Source of the DNA: Pseudomonadota bacterium
GTDB lineage: Bacteria; Pseudomonadota; Alphaproteobacteria; Rhizobiales; Hyphomicrobiaceae
Assembly (NCBI GenBank): GCA_018242215.1
Contig: JAFECG010000024.1
Coordinates: 62,001-126,000, forward strand
Length of the DNA stretch: 64,000 nt
Direction: 5' to 3'
The translations under genes and the position numbers were made by a program. Under the pieces are notes generated by a model, which was not told the origin of the DNA, did not search any database, and was given only the letters and a program-made list of their open reading frames with translations. This document shows, one piece after another, positions 25,354-37,718 of the stretch. Each line of letters opens with the position of its first letter. Position 1 is the stretch's first letter.

Positions 25354-26754
25354 TCAAAAATGGATCGCGCGTTTGCCGACGGCGAGGGCCGCTTCTTTCA
25401 TGGCTTCGGAGAAGGTCGGGTGTGCGTGGCAGGTGCGCGCCAGGTCTTCGGCCGAGCCGGAGAACTCCATCAGCACGGCGGCTTCGGCGATCAGTTCGCC
25501 CGCGACGGCGCCGATAATGTGGACGCCGAGCACGCGATCGGTTGCGGCGTCCGCCAGAATTTTCACGAAGCCTGCGGTTTGGTTGATCGCCTTGGCGCGG
25601 CCGTTGGCGGTGAACGGAAACTTGCCGACGTTGTAGGCGATGCCCGCCGCCTTCAACTCCTCTTCCGTCTTGCCGACGCTCGCGACTTCGGGACTGGTAT
25701 AGATGACGTTTGGAATGACGTCATAGTTCACATGTCCCGCCTGGCCTGCGAGGATTTCGGCGACGGCGACGCCTTCGTCTTCGGCTTTATGCGCGAGCAT
25801 CGGACCGGCGATGACGTCGCCGATGGCGAACACCCCGGTGACGTTGGTTTGATAGTGGCCGTCGACGAGCACGCGCTTTTTCGCATCGAGCGCGACGCCG
25901 GCTTCGGCGAGGCCCAGTCCTTCGGTGTAGGGCACGCGGCCGACAGCGACGAGCACGGCATCGGCTTCGACGGTTTCGGCGACGCCGCCCGCCGCCGGTT
26001 CGACCTTGGCGACGACGCCGGTGTCGGATGTTTCGACGCCCGAGACCTTGCTCGACAGGCGGAAGGCGATGCCTTGTTTCTCCAAGATGCGCTGGAACGA
26101 GCGGGCGACCTCGGCGTCCATGCCGGGCAGGATGCGGGGCAGAAATTCAATGACGAGAACTTCCGATCCGAGCCGCCGCCAGACGGAGCCGAGCTCCAGG
26201 CCGATGACGCCCGCGCCGACAACGAGCAGCTTTTTCGGGACGGATGTGAATTCAAGCGCGCCGGTTGACGACACGACGCGCTTCTCGTCGATCTCGATGC
26301 CGGGAAGCCGCGTGACGTCCGAACCTGTGGCGATGACGATCGCTTTCGTTTCGAGCGTCTGCGTTTCGCCGCTTGGCGATGTGACCGCGACCTGACCCGA
26401 CTTCACGATGCGGCCGGTGCCGAAGTGATGGTCGATCTTGTTCTTCTTCAAAAGGTAGGCGACGCCGTCGGTGTTGCCTTTGACGCCTTCCCGCTTGAAC
26501 GCCTGCATCTTGGCGAGATCGAGCGTCGGGTCGGTGCCGATGCCCATCGACGCGAATTCGTGCTTGGCTTCGTCAAAGCAATGGGAGGCGTGAAGCAGCG
26601 ACTTCGACGGGATGCAGCCGATGTTGAGGCAGGTGCCACCGAAGGTCGAACGCTTCTCGACGACAGCGACTTTCATGCCCAACTGCGCGGCGCGAATGGC
26701 ACAAACATAGCCACCCGGGCCCGTGCCGATGACGATCAGATCATATGCGGCCAT
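25354..26754 (-). CDS. lpdA: Dihydrolipoyl dehydrogenase (E3)
   Basis: This 466-residue protein has the FAD-binding [15 protein letters not shown], redox cysteines Cys42 and Cys47 in [16 protein letters not shown]-binding [15 protein letters not shown], and the C-terminal catalytic HAHPTFSE. It reoxidises the lipoyl groups of the 2-oxoglutarate dehydrogenase complex. It lies 3 nt after sucB and is the last gene of the TCA operon. Confidence 0.97.
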   Translation of the reverse strand: MAAYDLIVIGTGPGGYVCAIRAAQLGMKVAVVEKRSTFGGTCLNIGCIPSKSLLHASHCFDEAKHEFASMGIGTDPTLDLAKMQAFKREGVKGNTDGVAYLLKKNKIDHHFGTGRIVKSGQVAVTSPSGETQTLETKAIVIATGSDVTRLPGIEIDEKRVVSSTGALEFTSVPKKLLVVGAGVIGLELGSVWRRLGSEVLVIEFLPRILPGMDAEVARSFQRILEKQGIAFRLSSKVSGVETSDTGVVAKVEPAAGGVAETVEADAVLVAVGRVPYTEGLGLAEAGVALDAKKRVLVDGHYQTNVTGVFAIGDVIAGPMLAHKAEDEGVAVAEILAGQAGHVNYDVIPNVIYTSPEVASVGKTEEELKAAGIAYNVGKFPFTANGRAKAINQTAGFVKILADAATDRVLGVHIIGAVAGELIAEAAVLMEFSGSAEDLARTCHAHPTFSEAMKEAALAVGKRAIHF

Positions 26755-26757
26755 TCC

Positions 26758-28050
26758 TCAGAGCTCCAGGATGAAGCGCTGCGGGTCCTCGAGGCATTCC
26801 TTGACGCGGACCAGGAAGGTGACGGCCTCCTTGCCGTCGACGATGCGGTGATCGTAGGACAGCGCGAGATACATCATCGGGCGGGCGACGATCTGGCCCT
26901 TCACGACGACCGGGCGTTCCTCGATGCGGTGCATGCCGAGGATGCCCGACTGCGGCGCGTTCAAAATCGGCGTCGACATCAGCGAGCCGTAGACGCCGCC
27001 GTTCGAGATCGTGAACGTGCCGCCCTGCATGTCTTCGATCGACAAGCGGCCGTCGCGGGCGCGCTTGCCGAACTCGTTGATCTGCTGCTCGATGCCCGCC
27101 AGGCTCAAGCGGTCCGCGTCGCGCACGACCGGGACGACGAGACCCTTGTCGGTGCCGACGGCGACGCCGATGTGATAGTAGTTCTTGTAGATCAGCTCAT
27201 CGCCGTCGATCTCGGCGTTGACGGCCGGCACATCGCGCAGCGCCTGGATGCAGGCCTTCACGAAGAGGCCCATGAAACCGAGCTTCACGCCGTGGCGCTT
27301 TTCAAAGATATCCTTATACTGCGCGCGGAGCGCCATGACGGCGCTCATATCGACGTCGTTGAAGGTCGTCAGCATCGCCGCCGTATTCTGCGCGTCCTTG
27401 AGGCGGCGGGCGATGGTCTGGCGCAGCCTCGACATCTTCACGCGCTCTTCGCGAGCCGCATCATGGCCGGGCGCCGGGAGCCGAGCCTCCTGGGGAACAG
27501 CCTTCAAAGCGGGCGCCGTTTGAATTGCGACGACGTTCGTTGCCGGCGCCGCAGCTGGCGCTTCCTGGATGGGCGGTGGGCTTGATGGCCGCGGGGCCGT
27601 CGCGACGGCGGCAAGGACGTCCTCTTTCAGGACCTGTCCGCGCCGGCCGGAGCCCTGGATTTCGGATGCTTCGAATCCGGCTTCCGTCAGCGCCTTCTGC
27701 GCAGCGGGCGGGGGAGGGGGAGGAGCACTTGCCATTGCGGGGGACGGAGCGGGCTGCTGAGGAGGCGGTGGCGGTGCTGCTTTCGCTTCGCTTCTGGGCT
27801 GTGCGGCCGCGCCGCCCTCTCTCAACGCTGCGAGGAGGGCGCCGACCTCGACCGTCGATCCTGTCTGGACGAGTATGTCGCCGAGAACGCCCGCGGCGGG
27901 GGCCGGCACTTCGACCGTGACCTTGTCTGTCTCAAGCTCGACCAGCGGCTCATCGGCGTTGACGGCATCGCCTGCGTTCTTGAACCATTTGCCTACGGTC
28001 GCTTCCGTGACGCTCTCTCCCAGCGCGGGAACGCGAATCTCGATCGACAT
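26758..28050 (-). CDS. sucB: 2-oxoglutarate dehydrogenase E2 (succinyltransferase)
   Basis: This 430-residue protein has one lipoyl domain (lipoylated Lys in ETDKVTVEV, about residue 43), a Pro/Ala-rich linker, a peripheral subunit-binding domain ([21 protein letters not shown]) and a catalytic domain ending in [15 protein letters not shown]. It transfers the succinyl group to CoA. It is the core of the complex with the products of the adjacent sucA and lpdA genes. Confidence 0.97.
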   Translation of the reverse strand: MSIEIRVPALGESVTEATVGKWFKNAGDAVNADEPLVELETDKVTVEVPAPAAGVLGDILVQTGSTVEVGALLAALREGGAAAQPRSEAKAAPPPPPQQPAPSPAMASAPPPPPPAAQKALTEAGFEASEIQGSGRRGQVLKEDVLAAVATAPRPSSPPPIQEAPAAAPATNVVAIQTAPALKAVPQEARLPAPGHDAAREERVKMSRLRQTIARRLKDAQNTAAMLTTFNDVDMSAVMALRAQYKDIFEKRHGVKLGFMGLFVKACIQALRDVPAVNAEIDGDELIYKNYYHIGVAVGTDKGLVVPVVRDADRLSLAGIEQQINEFGKRARDGRLSIEDMQGGTFTISNGGVYGSLMSTPILNAPQSGILGMHRIEERPVVVKGQIVARPMMYLALSYDHRIVDGKEAVTFLVRVKECLEDPQRFILEL

Positions 28051-28122
28051 CGTCAGCCCTCATAGCGTTTTGTCGCGATCGGCGACTCCGCTTCGCGGAG
28101 CCGGCCGCCGATCGCAAGCGTG

Positions 28123-31086
28123 TCAAATTCCGAGCGCGTCGGCGACGAGCGCGGTCTGCTCCTTGATGTGCTGCGAAAGCAATCCGGTGGCCGTTGCCGC
28201 AGACGCCGGACGTCCGGCATACCGCGGACGGCGGTGAATATAGCCGAGATGGTTCAAAACCCACTCGATATTCGCATCCATGAAGTACCAGGCGCCCATA
28301 TTCTTCGGCTCCTCCTGGCACCAGACGATCTCGGCGAACTTGAAGCGGCCAAGCTCGTTGATCAGAGCGCGCGCGGGAAACGGATAAAGCTGCTCGACGC
28401 GCAGAATGTAAATGTCGTCCCGCCCCGCCGCATCGCGGGCGTCGAGAAGGTCGTAGTAGACCTTGCCCGTGCAGATCACGACGCGCTTGATCTCGTCGTC
28501 GGGTTTTAGCGTGACCGTCGAGGAGCCGCGCTCCGCATCATCCCAGAGGAGTCGATGGAAGCTGGTGTTCGGACCAAAATCGTCGATTTTGGAAACGACG
28601 CGCTTATGGCGAAGCAGCGATTTCGGCGTCATCAGAATAAGCGGCTTGCGGAAGTTGCGATGCAGCTGACGGCGCAGGATATGGAAATAGTTCGCCGGCG
28701 TTGAGCAGTTCGCGACCTGCCAATTGTCTTCCGCCGAGAGCTGCAGATAGCGCTCGAGTCGGGCTGAGGAATGCTCCGGCCCCTGCCCTTCATAGCCGTG
28801 CGGCAACAGGCAGACGAGGCCGGACATGCGCAGCCATTTGCGCTCGCCGGAGGACAGGAACTGATCGAAGATCACCTGGGCGCCGTTCGCGAAATCGCCG
28901 AACTGGGCTTCCCAGACCGTCAAGGCATTGGGCTCGGAGAGCGAGTAGCCGTATTCGAAACCGAGAACCGCTTCCTCCGACAGCATCGAGTTGACGATCT
29001 CGAAGCGCGCCTGGTTCGGTGAAAGATGTTTCAGTGGCGAAAACCGGCGCTCGTTTTCCTGGTCGATGAAGACGGCGTGGCGCTGCGAGAAGGTTCCGCG
29101 CTCGCAGTCCTGGCCTGAGAGCCGGACGCGGAAACCTTCCATCAATAGTGAAGCGAAGGCCAGATGCTCGGCCATCGCCCAGTCGATGCCCTGACCGGTG
29201 TCGATCATCTCGCGGCGCCGTTCGACCAGCTTGCCGACCGTCTTGTGGATGTGGAAGTCGTTCGGGACCGTCGTGACGCGGTGACCGATGTCCTTCAGCT
29301 TCTCGATCGAGACGCCGGTGTTGCCGCGCCAGTCATCGCTGTCGGGACGTGTGATGCCCGACCAGCGGCCGTCGAGCCAATCAGCCTTGTTCGGCTTGTA
29401 TCCGTCCGAAAACGAGAATTCCTTGTCGAGGTTGGCGCGCACCTCGTCCTTCATCGCGCCGAACTCGGCGGCGGTGATTACGCCTTCGTCCACCAAGTTC
29501 TTCGAATAGAGATCGACGACGGTCGGATGCGATTTGATCCGCCGGTACATCGCGGGCTGCGTGAACATCGGCTCGTCCGACTCATTATGGCCGTGACGGC
29601 GATAGCAGAACATGTCGATGACGACGGGCTTCTGGAAGCGCTGGCGGAACTCGGTCGCGATTTTCGCGACGTGGACGACGGCTTCCGGGCTGTCGCCGTT
29701 GACGTGGAAAATCGGCGCTTCGATCATCAACGCGACGTCCGAGCAGTAGGGCGACGAGCGCGAGTGATGCGGCGCCGTGGTGAAGCCAATCTGATTGTTG
29801 ATGATGAAGTGGATCGAGCCGCCAGTGCGGTGGCCACGGAGACCCGACAACCCAAAGCATTCGGCAACGACGCCCTGGCCCGCGAACGCGGCGTCGCCGT
29901 GGATCAACAGCGGCATCACCGCGGTGCGATCGTTACTTGGACAATTATGTTGATCCTGCTTCGCGCGCACCTTGCCGAGGACGACCGGATCGACGATTTC
30001 GAGATGAGAGGGGTTCGCTGTCAGCGACAGATGGACGGTGTTGCCGTCGAACATGCGATCTGACGAAGCGCCGAGGTGATACTTCACGTCGCCCGAGCCT
30101 TCGACATCATCGGGCTTGAACGAACCGCCCTTGAACTCCTTGAAGATGGCGCGGAGCGGCTTCGACATGACGTTCGCAAGAACGTTCAGTCTGCCACGGT
30201 GAGCCATGCCCATCGCGATTTCCTGCACGCCCAAATGGCCGCCGCGCTTGATGATCTGTTCCAGCGCCGGAATGATCGATTCCGCGCCGTCGAGGCCGAA
30301 ACGCTTGGTGCCCGTATATTTGAGATCGCAGAACTTTTCGAACGTTTCCGTCTCGATCAGTTTTTTCAGGATCGCCTTCTGGCCTTCCGGCGTGAAGCGG
30401 ATGTCTTTTTCCGGACCTTCGATACGCTCCTGGATCCAACCTTTCTGCGTCGGATCGGTGATGTGCGTGAACTGCACGCCGATCTTGCGGCAGTAGGTCC
30501 GGCGCAGAATGCCGAGAATCTGGCGCATCGTCGCCGTTTCAAGGCCCATCACCCGATCGATGAAGATGGGACGGTCGAGGTCGCCTTCAGTGAAACCGTA
30601 GGTTTCCGGCATCAGTTCGCGATGAACGCGGCGGTCGGCAAGGCCCAACGGATCGAGATCGGCGGCGAGATGTCCGATGACGCGATACGCGCGGATCAAC
30701 ATCAGCGCGCGGATCGAATCCTGCGTTGCGCGAAGCGAGGCAGCAGGCGTCAGTTCGAAGCCCGAAATCTGGGCGCGGCGTTCGATCTTGTCGCGAAGGG
30801 TGCGTTCGGCCTCGCCGTAGTCGCCGGTCAGGGCGCCGACGAGATCGCGGTCGGTGCCGTTCTCGTTGAGGAGCGCGGAGAGCGGGGGGGCCCATGCCGG
30901 CCCACCCGAATAGGTGACGACGGACGACGGCGGCTCCTTGATGCTTTCGAAAAATCGGCGCCACTCGTCACTGACGGCGCCGGGATTGCGCTCATACTCA
31001 GCCTGCATGTCTTCAATGTAGGGGGCGTTGGCGGCACTCAGGAAAGAGGTGCGCAAAAACGCTTCATTCTGGCCGTTTCGTGCCAT
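28123..31086 (-). CDS. sucA: 2-oxoglutarate dehydrogenase E1
   Basis: This 987-residue protein begins with the E1o N-terminal segment (FLSAANAPYIEDMQAEYERN) and carries GMAHRGRLNVLANV, the thiamine-diphosphate region HGDAAFAGQGVVAE and the GHNESDEP motif, with a C-terminal domain ending SQHIKEQTALVADALGI. It decarboxylates 2-oxoglutarate and succinylates the lipoyl group of E2. It is normal in length and lies in the order sucCDAB-lpdA. Confidence 0.97.
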   Translation of the reverse strand: MARNGQNEAFLRTSFLSAANAPYIEDMQAEYERNPGAVSDEWRRFFESIKEPPSSVVTYSGGPAWAPPLSALLNENGTDRDLVGALTGDYGEAERTLRDKIERRAQISGFELTPAASLRATQDSIRALMLIRAYRVIGHLAADLDPLGLADRRVHRELMPETYGFTEGDLDRPIFIDRVMGLETATMRQILGILRRTYCRKIGVQFTHITDPTQKGWIQERIEGPEKDIRFTPEGQKAILKKLIETETFEKFCDLKYTGTKRFGLDGAESIIPALEQIIKRGGHLGVQEIAMGMAHRGRLNVLANVMSKPLRAIFKEFKGGSFKPDDVEGSGDVKYHLGASSDRMFDGNTVHLSLTANPSHLEIVDPVVLGKVRAKQDQHNCPSNDRTAVMPLLIHGDAAFAGQGVVAECFGLSGLRGHRTGGSIHFIINNQIGFTTAPHHSRSSPYCSDVALMIEAPIFHVNGDSPEAVVHVAKIATEFRQRFQKPVVIDMFCYRRHGHNESDEPMFTQPAMYRRIKSHPTVVDLYSKNLVDEGVITAAEFGAMKDEVRANLDKEFSFSDGYKPNKADWLDGRWSGITRPDSDDWRGNTGVSIEKLKDIGHRVTTVPNDFHIHKTVGKLVERRREMIDTGQGIDWAMAEHLAFASLLMEGFRVRLSGQDCERGTFSQRHAVFIDQENERRFSPLKHLSPNQARFEIVNSMLSEEAVLGFEYGYSLSEPNALTVWEAQFGDFANGAQVIFDQFLSSGERKWLRMSGLVCLLPHGYEGQGPEHSSARLERYLQLSAEDNWQVANCSTPANYFHILRRQLHRNFRKPLILMTPKSLLRHKRVVSKIDDFGPNTSFHRLLWDDAERGSSTVTLKPDDEIKRVVICTGKVYYDLLDARDAAGRDDIYILRVEQLYPFPARALINELGRFKFAEIVWCQEEPKNMGAWYFMDANIEWVLNHLGYIHRRPRYAGRPASAATATGLLSQHIKEQTALVADALGI

Positions 31087-31201
31087 GACGTTCGTCCTTA
31101 GCTCATTCTCCGCGAGCGTCGCCTCGACGCTCCGGATGACGCGGACAGCGACCGGATAGAAGTTGCCGCCGGTCTCACGGCTCCAGTTTAGCGGGCGCCT
31201 C

Positions 31202-32101
31202 TTAAGCCTTTAAGACTTCGACAAGAGTACGACCGAGTGCAGCCGGACTTGGCGCGATTGCAATGCCGGCGGCTTTCATCGCCGCGAGCTTGTCTTCCGC
31301 CTTGCCCTTGCCGCCGGAGATGATCGCGCCCGCATGGCCCATCCGCCGGCCCGGCGGCGCCGTCACGCCGGCGATGAAGCCTGCCATCGGCTTTTTGCGG
31401 CCCTTCTTTGCCTCGCGCATCAGGAAGTCAGCCGCGTCCTCTTCGGCGGAGCCGCCGATTTCGCCGATCATGATGATCGACTGCGTTTCGTCATCGGAGA
31501 GGAACATGTCGAGGACGTCGATGAATTCCGTGCCCTTGACGGGATCGCCGCCAATGCCGACGGCCGTCGTCTGTCCGAGCCCGACATCCGTCGTCTGTTT
31601 CACGGCCTCATATGTGAGTGTTCCCGAGCGGGATACAATGCCGACGGAACCAGACTTGAAAATGTTTCCCGGCATGATGCCGATCTTGCATTGGCCGGGC
31701 GTCAGAATGCCTGGACAATTCGGGCCAACGAGACGCGATTTCGAGCCGTCGAGGGCGCGTTTCACACGGACCATGTCCATGACAGGAATGCCCTCGGTGA
31801 TGCAGACGATGAGAGGGACTTCTGCATCGACCGCTTCGAGAATGGCATCGGCCGCGAAGGGTGGCGGAACATAGATCGATGTCGCCGTGGCGCCTGTCTT
31901 GGCGACGGCTTCAGCAACGGTATCGAAGAGCGGAATGTCGGCGAGCTCGGCGTCCGGATGCTTCGAGCCGCCCTTGCCCGGTGTCACGCCGCCGACGATC
32001 TTCGTGCCGTAGGCCCGCGCCTGCTTGGTATGGAATGTCCCCTGGCTGCCGGTAATGCCCTGGCAAATGACCTTCGAATTGCTGTCGACCAGAATAGACA
32101 T
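31202..32101 (-). CDS. sucD: Succinyl-CoA ligase alpha subunit
   Basis: This 299-residue protein begins [20 protein letters not shown] and contains the CoA-binding Rossmann domain ([18 protein letters not shown]), [11 protein letters not shown], and the phosphohistidine region [18 protein letters not shown]. With SucC it converts succinyl-CoA to succinate with substrate-level phosphorylation. It is 115 bp upstream of sucA and 108 bp downstream of sucC. Confidence 0.97.
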   Translation of the reverse strand: MSILVDSNSKVICQGITGSQGTFHTKQARAYGTKIVGGVTPGKGGSKHPDAELADIPLFDTVAEAVAKTGATATSIYVPPPFAADAILEAVDAEVPLIVCITEGIPVMDMVRVKRALDGSKSRLVGPNCPGILTPGQCKIGIMPGNIFKSGSVGIVSRSGTLTYEAVKQTTDVGLGQTTAVGIGGDPVKGTEFIDVLDMFLSDDETQSIIMIGEIGGSAEEDAADFLMREAKKGRKKPMAGFIAGVTAPPGRRMGHAGAIISGGKGKAEDKLAAMKAAGIAIAPSPAALGRTLVEVLKA

Positions 32102-32209
32102 TCCATCCCCGCGTATGAACGGCTTTGAGGTTAAATCTCGCGCATTTTTTGCGCTGCAGCAAGCAGAACTGATGTAGGAGAAGCCCGGACGTCCGAGCGC
32201 CCGTTGCCG

Positions 32210-33409
32210 TCAGGCGGCCATCTTGAGTTGATCGGTGATTTTCTTCGCGGCGTCAGCAAGATCGTCGGCCGGGATGATCTTGAGCCCCGATTCCTCCAGA
32301 ATTTTTTTGCCAAGCTCGACGTTCGTCCCCTCGAGCCGGACGACGAGCGGGACTTTGATGTCCATTTCGCGCGCGGCAGCGACGACGCCCTCGGCGATGA
32401 TATCGCACCTCATGATGCCCCCAAAGATATTGACCAGGATGCCTTTTACCGCCGGATCTTCCAGAATGATCTTGAACGCCGCCTGAACTTTTTCCTTCGA
32501 TGCGCCGCCGCCGACGTCGAGGAAGTTCGCGGGCTCGGCTCCGTAGAGCTTGATGATGTCCATTGTCGCCATGGCAAGGCCGGCGCCATTCACGAGACAG
32601 CCGATGTTGCCGTCGAGCTTCACGAAGGCGAGATCGTATTTCGAGGCTTCGATCTCGGTCGGGTCCTCTTCGCCGAGGTCGCGCATCGCGACGATGTCGG
32701 GATGGCGATAAAGGGCATTTGAATCGAAGTTCATCTTGCCGTCGAGGCAGATGAGTTTGCCCTCTTTCGTGACGACGAGGGGATTGATCTCAAGGAGGCT
32801 CATGTCCTTCTCGACGACCATGCGATAGAGGTTCTCAACAAGTTTTCCACAGGCTTTCACCTGATCGCCCGCGAGGCCCAGCGCGAATGCGACCTTGCGG
32901 CCGTGGAAGGGCTGATAGCCGGTCGCCGGATCGATCGTCAGTGTGTGGATCTTTTCGGGCGTCTCGTGCGCGACGTCCTCGATATTCATGCCGCCAGCCT
33001 GGCTTACGATGAACGCAACGCGCGAGGATGCGCGGTCGACGAGGGCGGAAAGATAAAGCTCACGGTCGATGGCGGAGCCATCCTCGATGTAGAGCCGGTT
33101 GACGGCGCGGCCCGATGGCCCGGTCTGCACGGTGACGAGCGTCGCCCCGAGCATTTCCTTGGCGAACGTCTCGACTTCATTGAGTGATTTCGCGAGGCGA
33201 ACACCGCCTTTGTCTCCGGCGGAGGCTTCCTTGAATTTGCCTTTGCCGCGGCCGCCCGCGTGAATTTGGGCTTTGACGACCCAGACAGGACCGGGAAGTT
33301 TTTTCGCAGCAGCGACGGCTTCTTCCACCGAGAAGGCGGGAAAACCGTTCGGCGTCGGAACACCGAACTGACGATAAAGCTCTTTGGCCTGATATTCGTG
33401 GATGTTCAT
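32210..33409 (-). CDS. sucC: Succinyl-CoA ligase beta subunit
   Basis: This 399-residue protein is taken from the ATG at 33409 ([18 protein letters not shown]). The frame extends 16 codons further upstream but only with non-conserved sequence. The ATP-grasp domain has [33 protein letters not shown] and the end [17 protein letters not shown]. It is the partner of SucD and the first suc gene in this direction. Confidence 0.97.
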   Translation of the reverse strand: MNIHEYQAKELYRQFGVPTPNGFPAFSVEEAVAAAKKLPGPVWVVKAQIHAGGRGKGKFKEASAGDKGGVRLAKSLNEVETFAKEMLGATLVTVQTGPSGRAVNRLYIEDGSAIDRELYLSALVDRASSRVAFIVSQAGGMNIEDVAHETPEKIHTLTIDPATGYQPFHGRKVAFALGLAGDQVKACGKLVENLYRMVVEKDMSLLEINPLVVTKEGKLICLDGKMNFDSNALYRHPDIVAMRDLGEEDPTEIEASKYDLAFVKLDGNIGCLVNGAGLAMATMDIIKLYGAEPANFLDVGGGASKEKVQAAFKIILEDPAVKGILVNIFGGIMRCDIIAEGVVAAAREMDIKVPLVVRLEGTNVELGKKILEESGLKIIPADDLADAAKKITDQLKMAA

Positions 33410-33605
33410 AATTCCGTCCCGTTCAACAAAAGTCCGTCGTCTCTTGCACTGGCGCACGGCGCGCCGCTTTTACGCCCAATTTTCCAGCGGTAAGATGGCC
33501 CTCGTGGGCAAATGTCGACGCGCGATCGGGCCGCCTCTTGTGTCGACACTGGCGCCGCCGTAAATCGGATTTCAACACGGGTTCAGTCAATAACGGGGAA
33601 CGTCT

Positions 33606-34244
33606 ATGACCTTTGCCTGCATCAACATCGACGGCCTCAAGGCCGCTCGGACCGGCCGCGATCCGTTCAACTATCTGGTCGGCGAGAACTTCATTCAGAC
33701 GCCTGCGGTCGATCCGCTGAAAAAAGACTTTCCGGATCTCAAGGAGCCGGGGTTCCTGACGGAGACCGACATCGGCGCCGGCATCCACGGCGCTTTCCAA
33801 AAGCTGCTCGAGGATTTGAAGAGCCCGGAAGTTTCGAAGATCGTTTCCGAGAAGCTCGACATCGACCTCGTCGGCAAACCGAAGATGATCACCATCCGCA
33901 AGCTTTCCGCGGCAAAGGACGGGCGCATCCACACGGACGGCGAAGCGAAAATCGCGACGATGCTCACCTACTTGAACGACAAGTGGGATGGCACGGGCGC
34001 CGGCTGCCTGCGCGTTCTGAAGAACGACCACGACTTCGAGGACTACGTCGAGCAGGTCAGCCCGCTGACCGGGACCGTCTTCGCATTCCGCCGCTCCGAC
34101 TGGTCGTGGCACGGACATACGCCCTTCGTCGGGGAGCGGCGCGTGGTGCAGATGACGTGGCTCAGAAGCGAAGCGGACGTAGCGCGAAAAGAAAAGCGCG
34201 GCGCGCTCTCTCACAACCTCAAAAAGATGTTCAAGTTCGGCTGA
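33606..34244 (+). CDS. 2OG-Fe(II) oxygenase family protein
   Basis: This 212-residue protein has a double-stranded beta-helix pattern: the HxD motif at His109-Asp111 (RIHTDGE), a distal His in SWHGHTPFV (169 or 171) and an Arg in GERR for 2-oxoglutarate. It resembles prolyl-4-hydroxylase-like oxygenases. The substrate is unknown. It is the only plus-strand gene in the TCA block, divergent from sucC and convergent with mdh. A 2OG-consuming enzyme beside 2OG metabolism genes is suggestive, no more. Confidence 0.78.
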   Translation: MTFACINIDGLKAARTGRDPFNYLVGENFIQTPAVDPLKKDFPDLKEPGFLTETDIGAGIHGAFQKLLEDLKSPEVSKIVSEKLDIDLVGKPKMITIRKLSAAKDGRIHTDGEAKIATMLTYLNDKWDGTGAGCLRVLKNDHDFEDYVEQVSPLTGTVFAFRRSDWSWHGHTPFVGERRVVQMTWLRSEADVARKEKRGALSHNLKKMFKFG

Positions 34245-34303
34245 GGCCGGCGAACACGACAGTTCCGAGGGGTGGCGTGACGGCACGGTTGCGCCGCTCC
34301 TTT

Positions 34304-35293
<990 letters not shown>

Positions 35294-35472
35294 TCAATTA
35301 ATATCGAACGTCTATGAATTCGCCGATGACGAAATGCTACGCCGTTGCTGCCTAATCAAAATCCTTGAGCCGTCAAGCGCAAGCCGCAACTTTCATCCGA
35401 AAGTCTCATCGCATGCGAACATTTCGGGCGCCAGGGCAGGATTCGTTCAAAACGATGCAATGGAAGAGGCCA

Positions 35473-36579
35473 TTAGTGCCGGCTTCGGCCACCCGAATGG
35501 CCTGTCAGATAGGCCTCAGATCGCATCTCTGTCAGCCGGGAGGCCGTCCGCTCGAAAAGATCGACGCCGTCACCCTTGGGATAGAGCGCCGACGGCTCGG
35601 CTGCAGCGGAGGCAATCAGACAGATGCGATTGTCATAAAGCGCATCGATGAGATTGATGAATCGGCGGGCGACATCGCGGCGATCCGGGGTCAGCAGTGG
35701 AATATCATCGATCAGAACGGTGTGAAAGGCATGGGCAATATGGAGGTAGTCGTTGGCGCCGAGCGGCGCGTCGCAGAGATCCTTGAAATTAAAGCGCGCG
35801 ACGCCCATCGATGCGAGCGGCACCGAAACCTTGCGCCCGAGCACTTCGATCGTCTGAGGCTTTCCCGGATGATTGCCCGTCAAGCGCTCCCAATGGCGAT
35901 CGAGCGCGGCCTTCGCAGACGCACCCGCAGGACTGAAATAAAGCGGCAGCCCTGAGAGCTTATCGAGCCTGAAATCCTTCTGCGCGCCAAGCTCGATGAC
36001 CTCGAGATGCTGCTCGAGAAGCGCGATGAAAGGAAGAAAAAGCTGGCGATTGAGGCCATTCCTATAGAGATCGGATGGTTTCGCATTCGATGTCGTCACC
36101 ACGACTGTCCCGGCCGCGAAAAGCGCCTCGAAGAGACGCCCCAGGATCATCGCGTCGGCGATGTCGGTGATGTGCATCTCATCGAAGCAGAGAAGGCGCG
36201 CTTCGTCTGCGATCTGCTTTCCGACATGGGGAATGGGGTCGCCCGGAACGGCGGTCCTTGCCTTGGCGATGCGCGCGTGAACGTCGGCCATGAATTCGTG
36301 GAAATGCGCACGCCGCTTCGGTTCGAATGAGGTCTCTTCGAAGAAGAGATCCATCAGCATCGTCTTGCCGCGACCGACGGCGCCCCAAATGTACATGCCC
36401 TTTGGGGGGACTTGCGGTCTGCCGAAGAACTTGAAGAGGCCGCCATTCCGCGTCCGATAGGCGGCAAGCTGTGCTTCCAAGATATCGAAGCGCGTTGCCA
36501 AAGCAGCCTGGGCAGCGTCGCGTTCGAGTTCGTCCTGTGCGAGACGCTGGCGATAGCCCTCGGAAATCGTCCCCATCAT
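35473..36579 (-). CDS. zapE: ZapE/AFG1-family ATPase
   Basis: This 368-residue protein has Walker A GAVGRGKTMLMDLFFE, the family-specific RRAHFHEFMADVHARI, Walker B LLCFDEMHITDIADAMIL and the conserved VVTTSNAKPSDLYRNGLNR. ZapE modulates FtsZ in gamma-proteobacteria, and AFG1 relatives act in membrane protein turnover. It lies upstream of mdh on the same strand, a frequent alphaproteobacterial arrangement. Confidence 0.94.
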   Translation of the reverse strand: MMGTISEGYRQRLAQDELERDAAQAALATRFDILEAQLAAYRTRNGGLFKFFGRPQVPPKGMYIWGAVGRGKTMLMDLFFEETSFEPKRRAHFHEFMADVHARIAKARTAVPGDPIPHVGKQIADEARLLCFDEMHITDIADAMILGRLFEALFAAGTVVVTTSNAKPSDLYRNGLNRQLFLPFIALLEQHLEVIELGAQKDFRLDKLSGLPLYFSPAGASAKAALDRHWERLTGNHPGKPQTIEVLGRKVSVPLASMGVARFNFKDLCDAPLGANDYLHIAHAFHTVLIDDIPLLTPDRRDVARRFINLIDALYDNRICLIASAAAEPSALYPKGDGVDLFERTASRLTEMRSEAYLTGHSGGRSRH

Positions 36580-36853
36580 GCCCTCAAGTCACCTTCTCCT
36601 TCTCGGTAGTCGGGCGAACGCCGTTGGCGCAACCAGGGCCGGCCGCGGCGAATCGCGGGTCCTCTGGGCATTCTGAGCCGAATGCCACCGTGCGGCTTCG
36701 GCACTTCGGCTGGGCCGAGTGTTTCCGTCGCATAAAAATGCATTGCTGCTTTGCAGCATTTTGCCTCGCGCCGCACAAATTCCTCGCCATTTTCAGTCTC
36801 TAGTCCAACCGGTTAGCGACTGGCGGCGCAATCGGACTTGAGGAGAGTTCACC

Positions 36854-37450
36854 ATGTTGAAAGAGTGCCATGAGGGGAACACGGAGCAACTCGGCTTCAT
36901 TCGGCGCCTGGTTGCGAGCGAGGCCTATCTGTTGCGCGAACATTTACATCGGCTCGACGGTGATGCGCGTCACCGCCGCTTCGGCCACGATGTTTCCGAC
37001 GATTTCATCAGCCGCTACGCGTCACATGCGGGCGATTTCGGCAACGTCACCTTCGGATACTTCGTCGACGGCGTTGTGCGCGCCGTGGCGGAGCTGCGCC
37101 CGGATATCCTAATGTACAAAGATGGAGCGGAGGTTGCGTTTTCCGTCGAAAGATCTTTCGTCAATCGCGGCATCGCCACGCAACTGATGGGGCGCATCAT
37201 CCAGACCGCGCGCAATCGCGGACTGCGCCATCTCATTCTCGTTTGCCTGCCCGACAATGCTAAGATGCAAGCGATCGCTCGTCACTATGGCGCCGAGCTC
37301 AAAGTGTCGGATGGATCGGTCATCGCCGACATCATTCCGAAAGAACCGGATTACCAATCGTGGTTCTCGGAAATTCTCGATGAGCGGATGACGTATCTTC
37401 AGTCTGCAATCGATTTCCAGAGACGCGTGCGCGGATCTGCGCAAATTTAA
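36854..37450 (+). CDS. GNAT family N-acetyltransferase
   Basis: This 198-residue protein has the GNAT core: GNVTFGYFVDGVVRAVAELR, then EVAFSVERSFVNRGIATQLM, in which VNRGIAT forms the acetyl-CoA loop, and NRGLRHLILVCLPDNAKMQ. The early segment HLHRLDGDARHRRFGH recalls acetyltransferase modules of PatZ/Pka-like proteins. The substrate is unknown. It has a good ribosome binding site (gaggagagttc) before the ATG. Confidence 0.85.
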   Translation: MLKECHEGNTEQLGFIRRLVASEAYLLREHLHRLDGDARHRRFGHDVSDDFISRYASHAGDFGNVTFGYFVDGVVRAVAELRPDILMYKDGAEVAFSVERSFVNRGIATQLMGRIIQTARNRGLRHLILVCLPDNAKMQAIARHYGAELKVSDGSVIADIIPKEPDYQSWFSEILDERMTYLQSAIDFQRRVRGSAQI

Positions 37451-37718
37451 TCGCGCGTAATTGGCGAATATCGCATTCGCCATTCCGGAATTGCGATGCA
37501 CTGGACATGTGCGCGCTGCGATAGTTCGGGAGTCCGAGTCCAGCCCGTGACCACTAAAAGTGGAAAAATAAGAAAAATTGCGACATTAAAGTCACAGGAA
37601 GGCGTTAATAATCTCCTTTTTGCCCATGATTTCAAACTTCTTCGTCTACAAGCTTCTCGAATTTGCTCATGTTTGCAGTGTTCGAGCTGATTCGAACTCC
37701 TAGAGGGAGATTAAAACT

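Noticed and set aside
25267-27585. Long plus-strand open frames opposite lpdA and sucB
   Set aside because: They are antisense to enzymes with all catalytic motifs intact and contain no recognisable domain.
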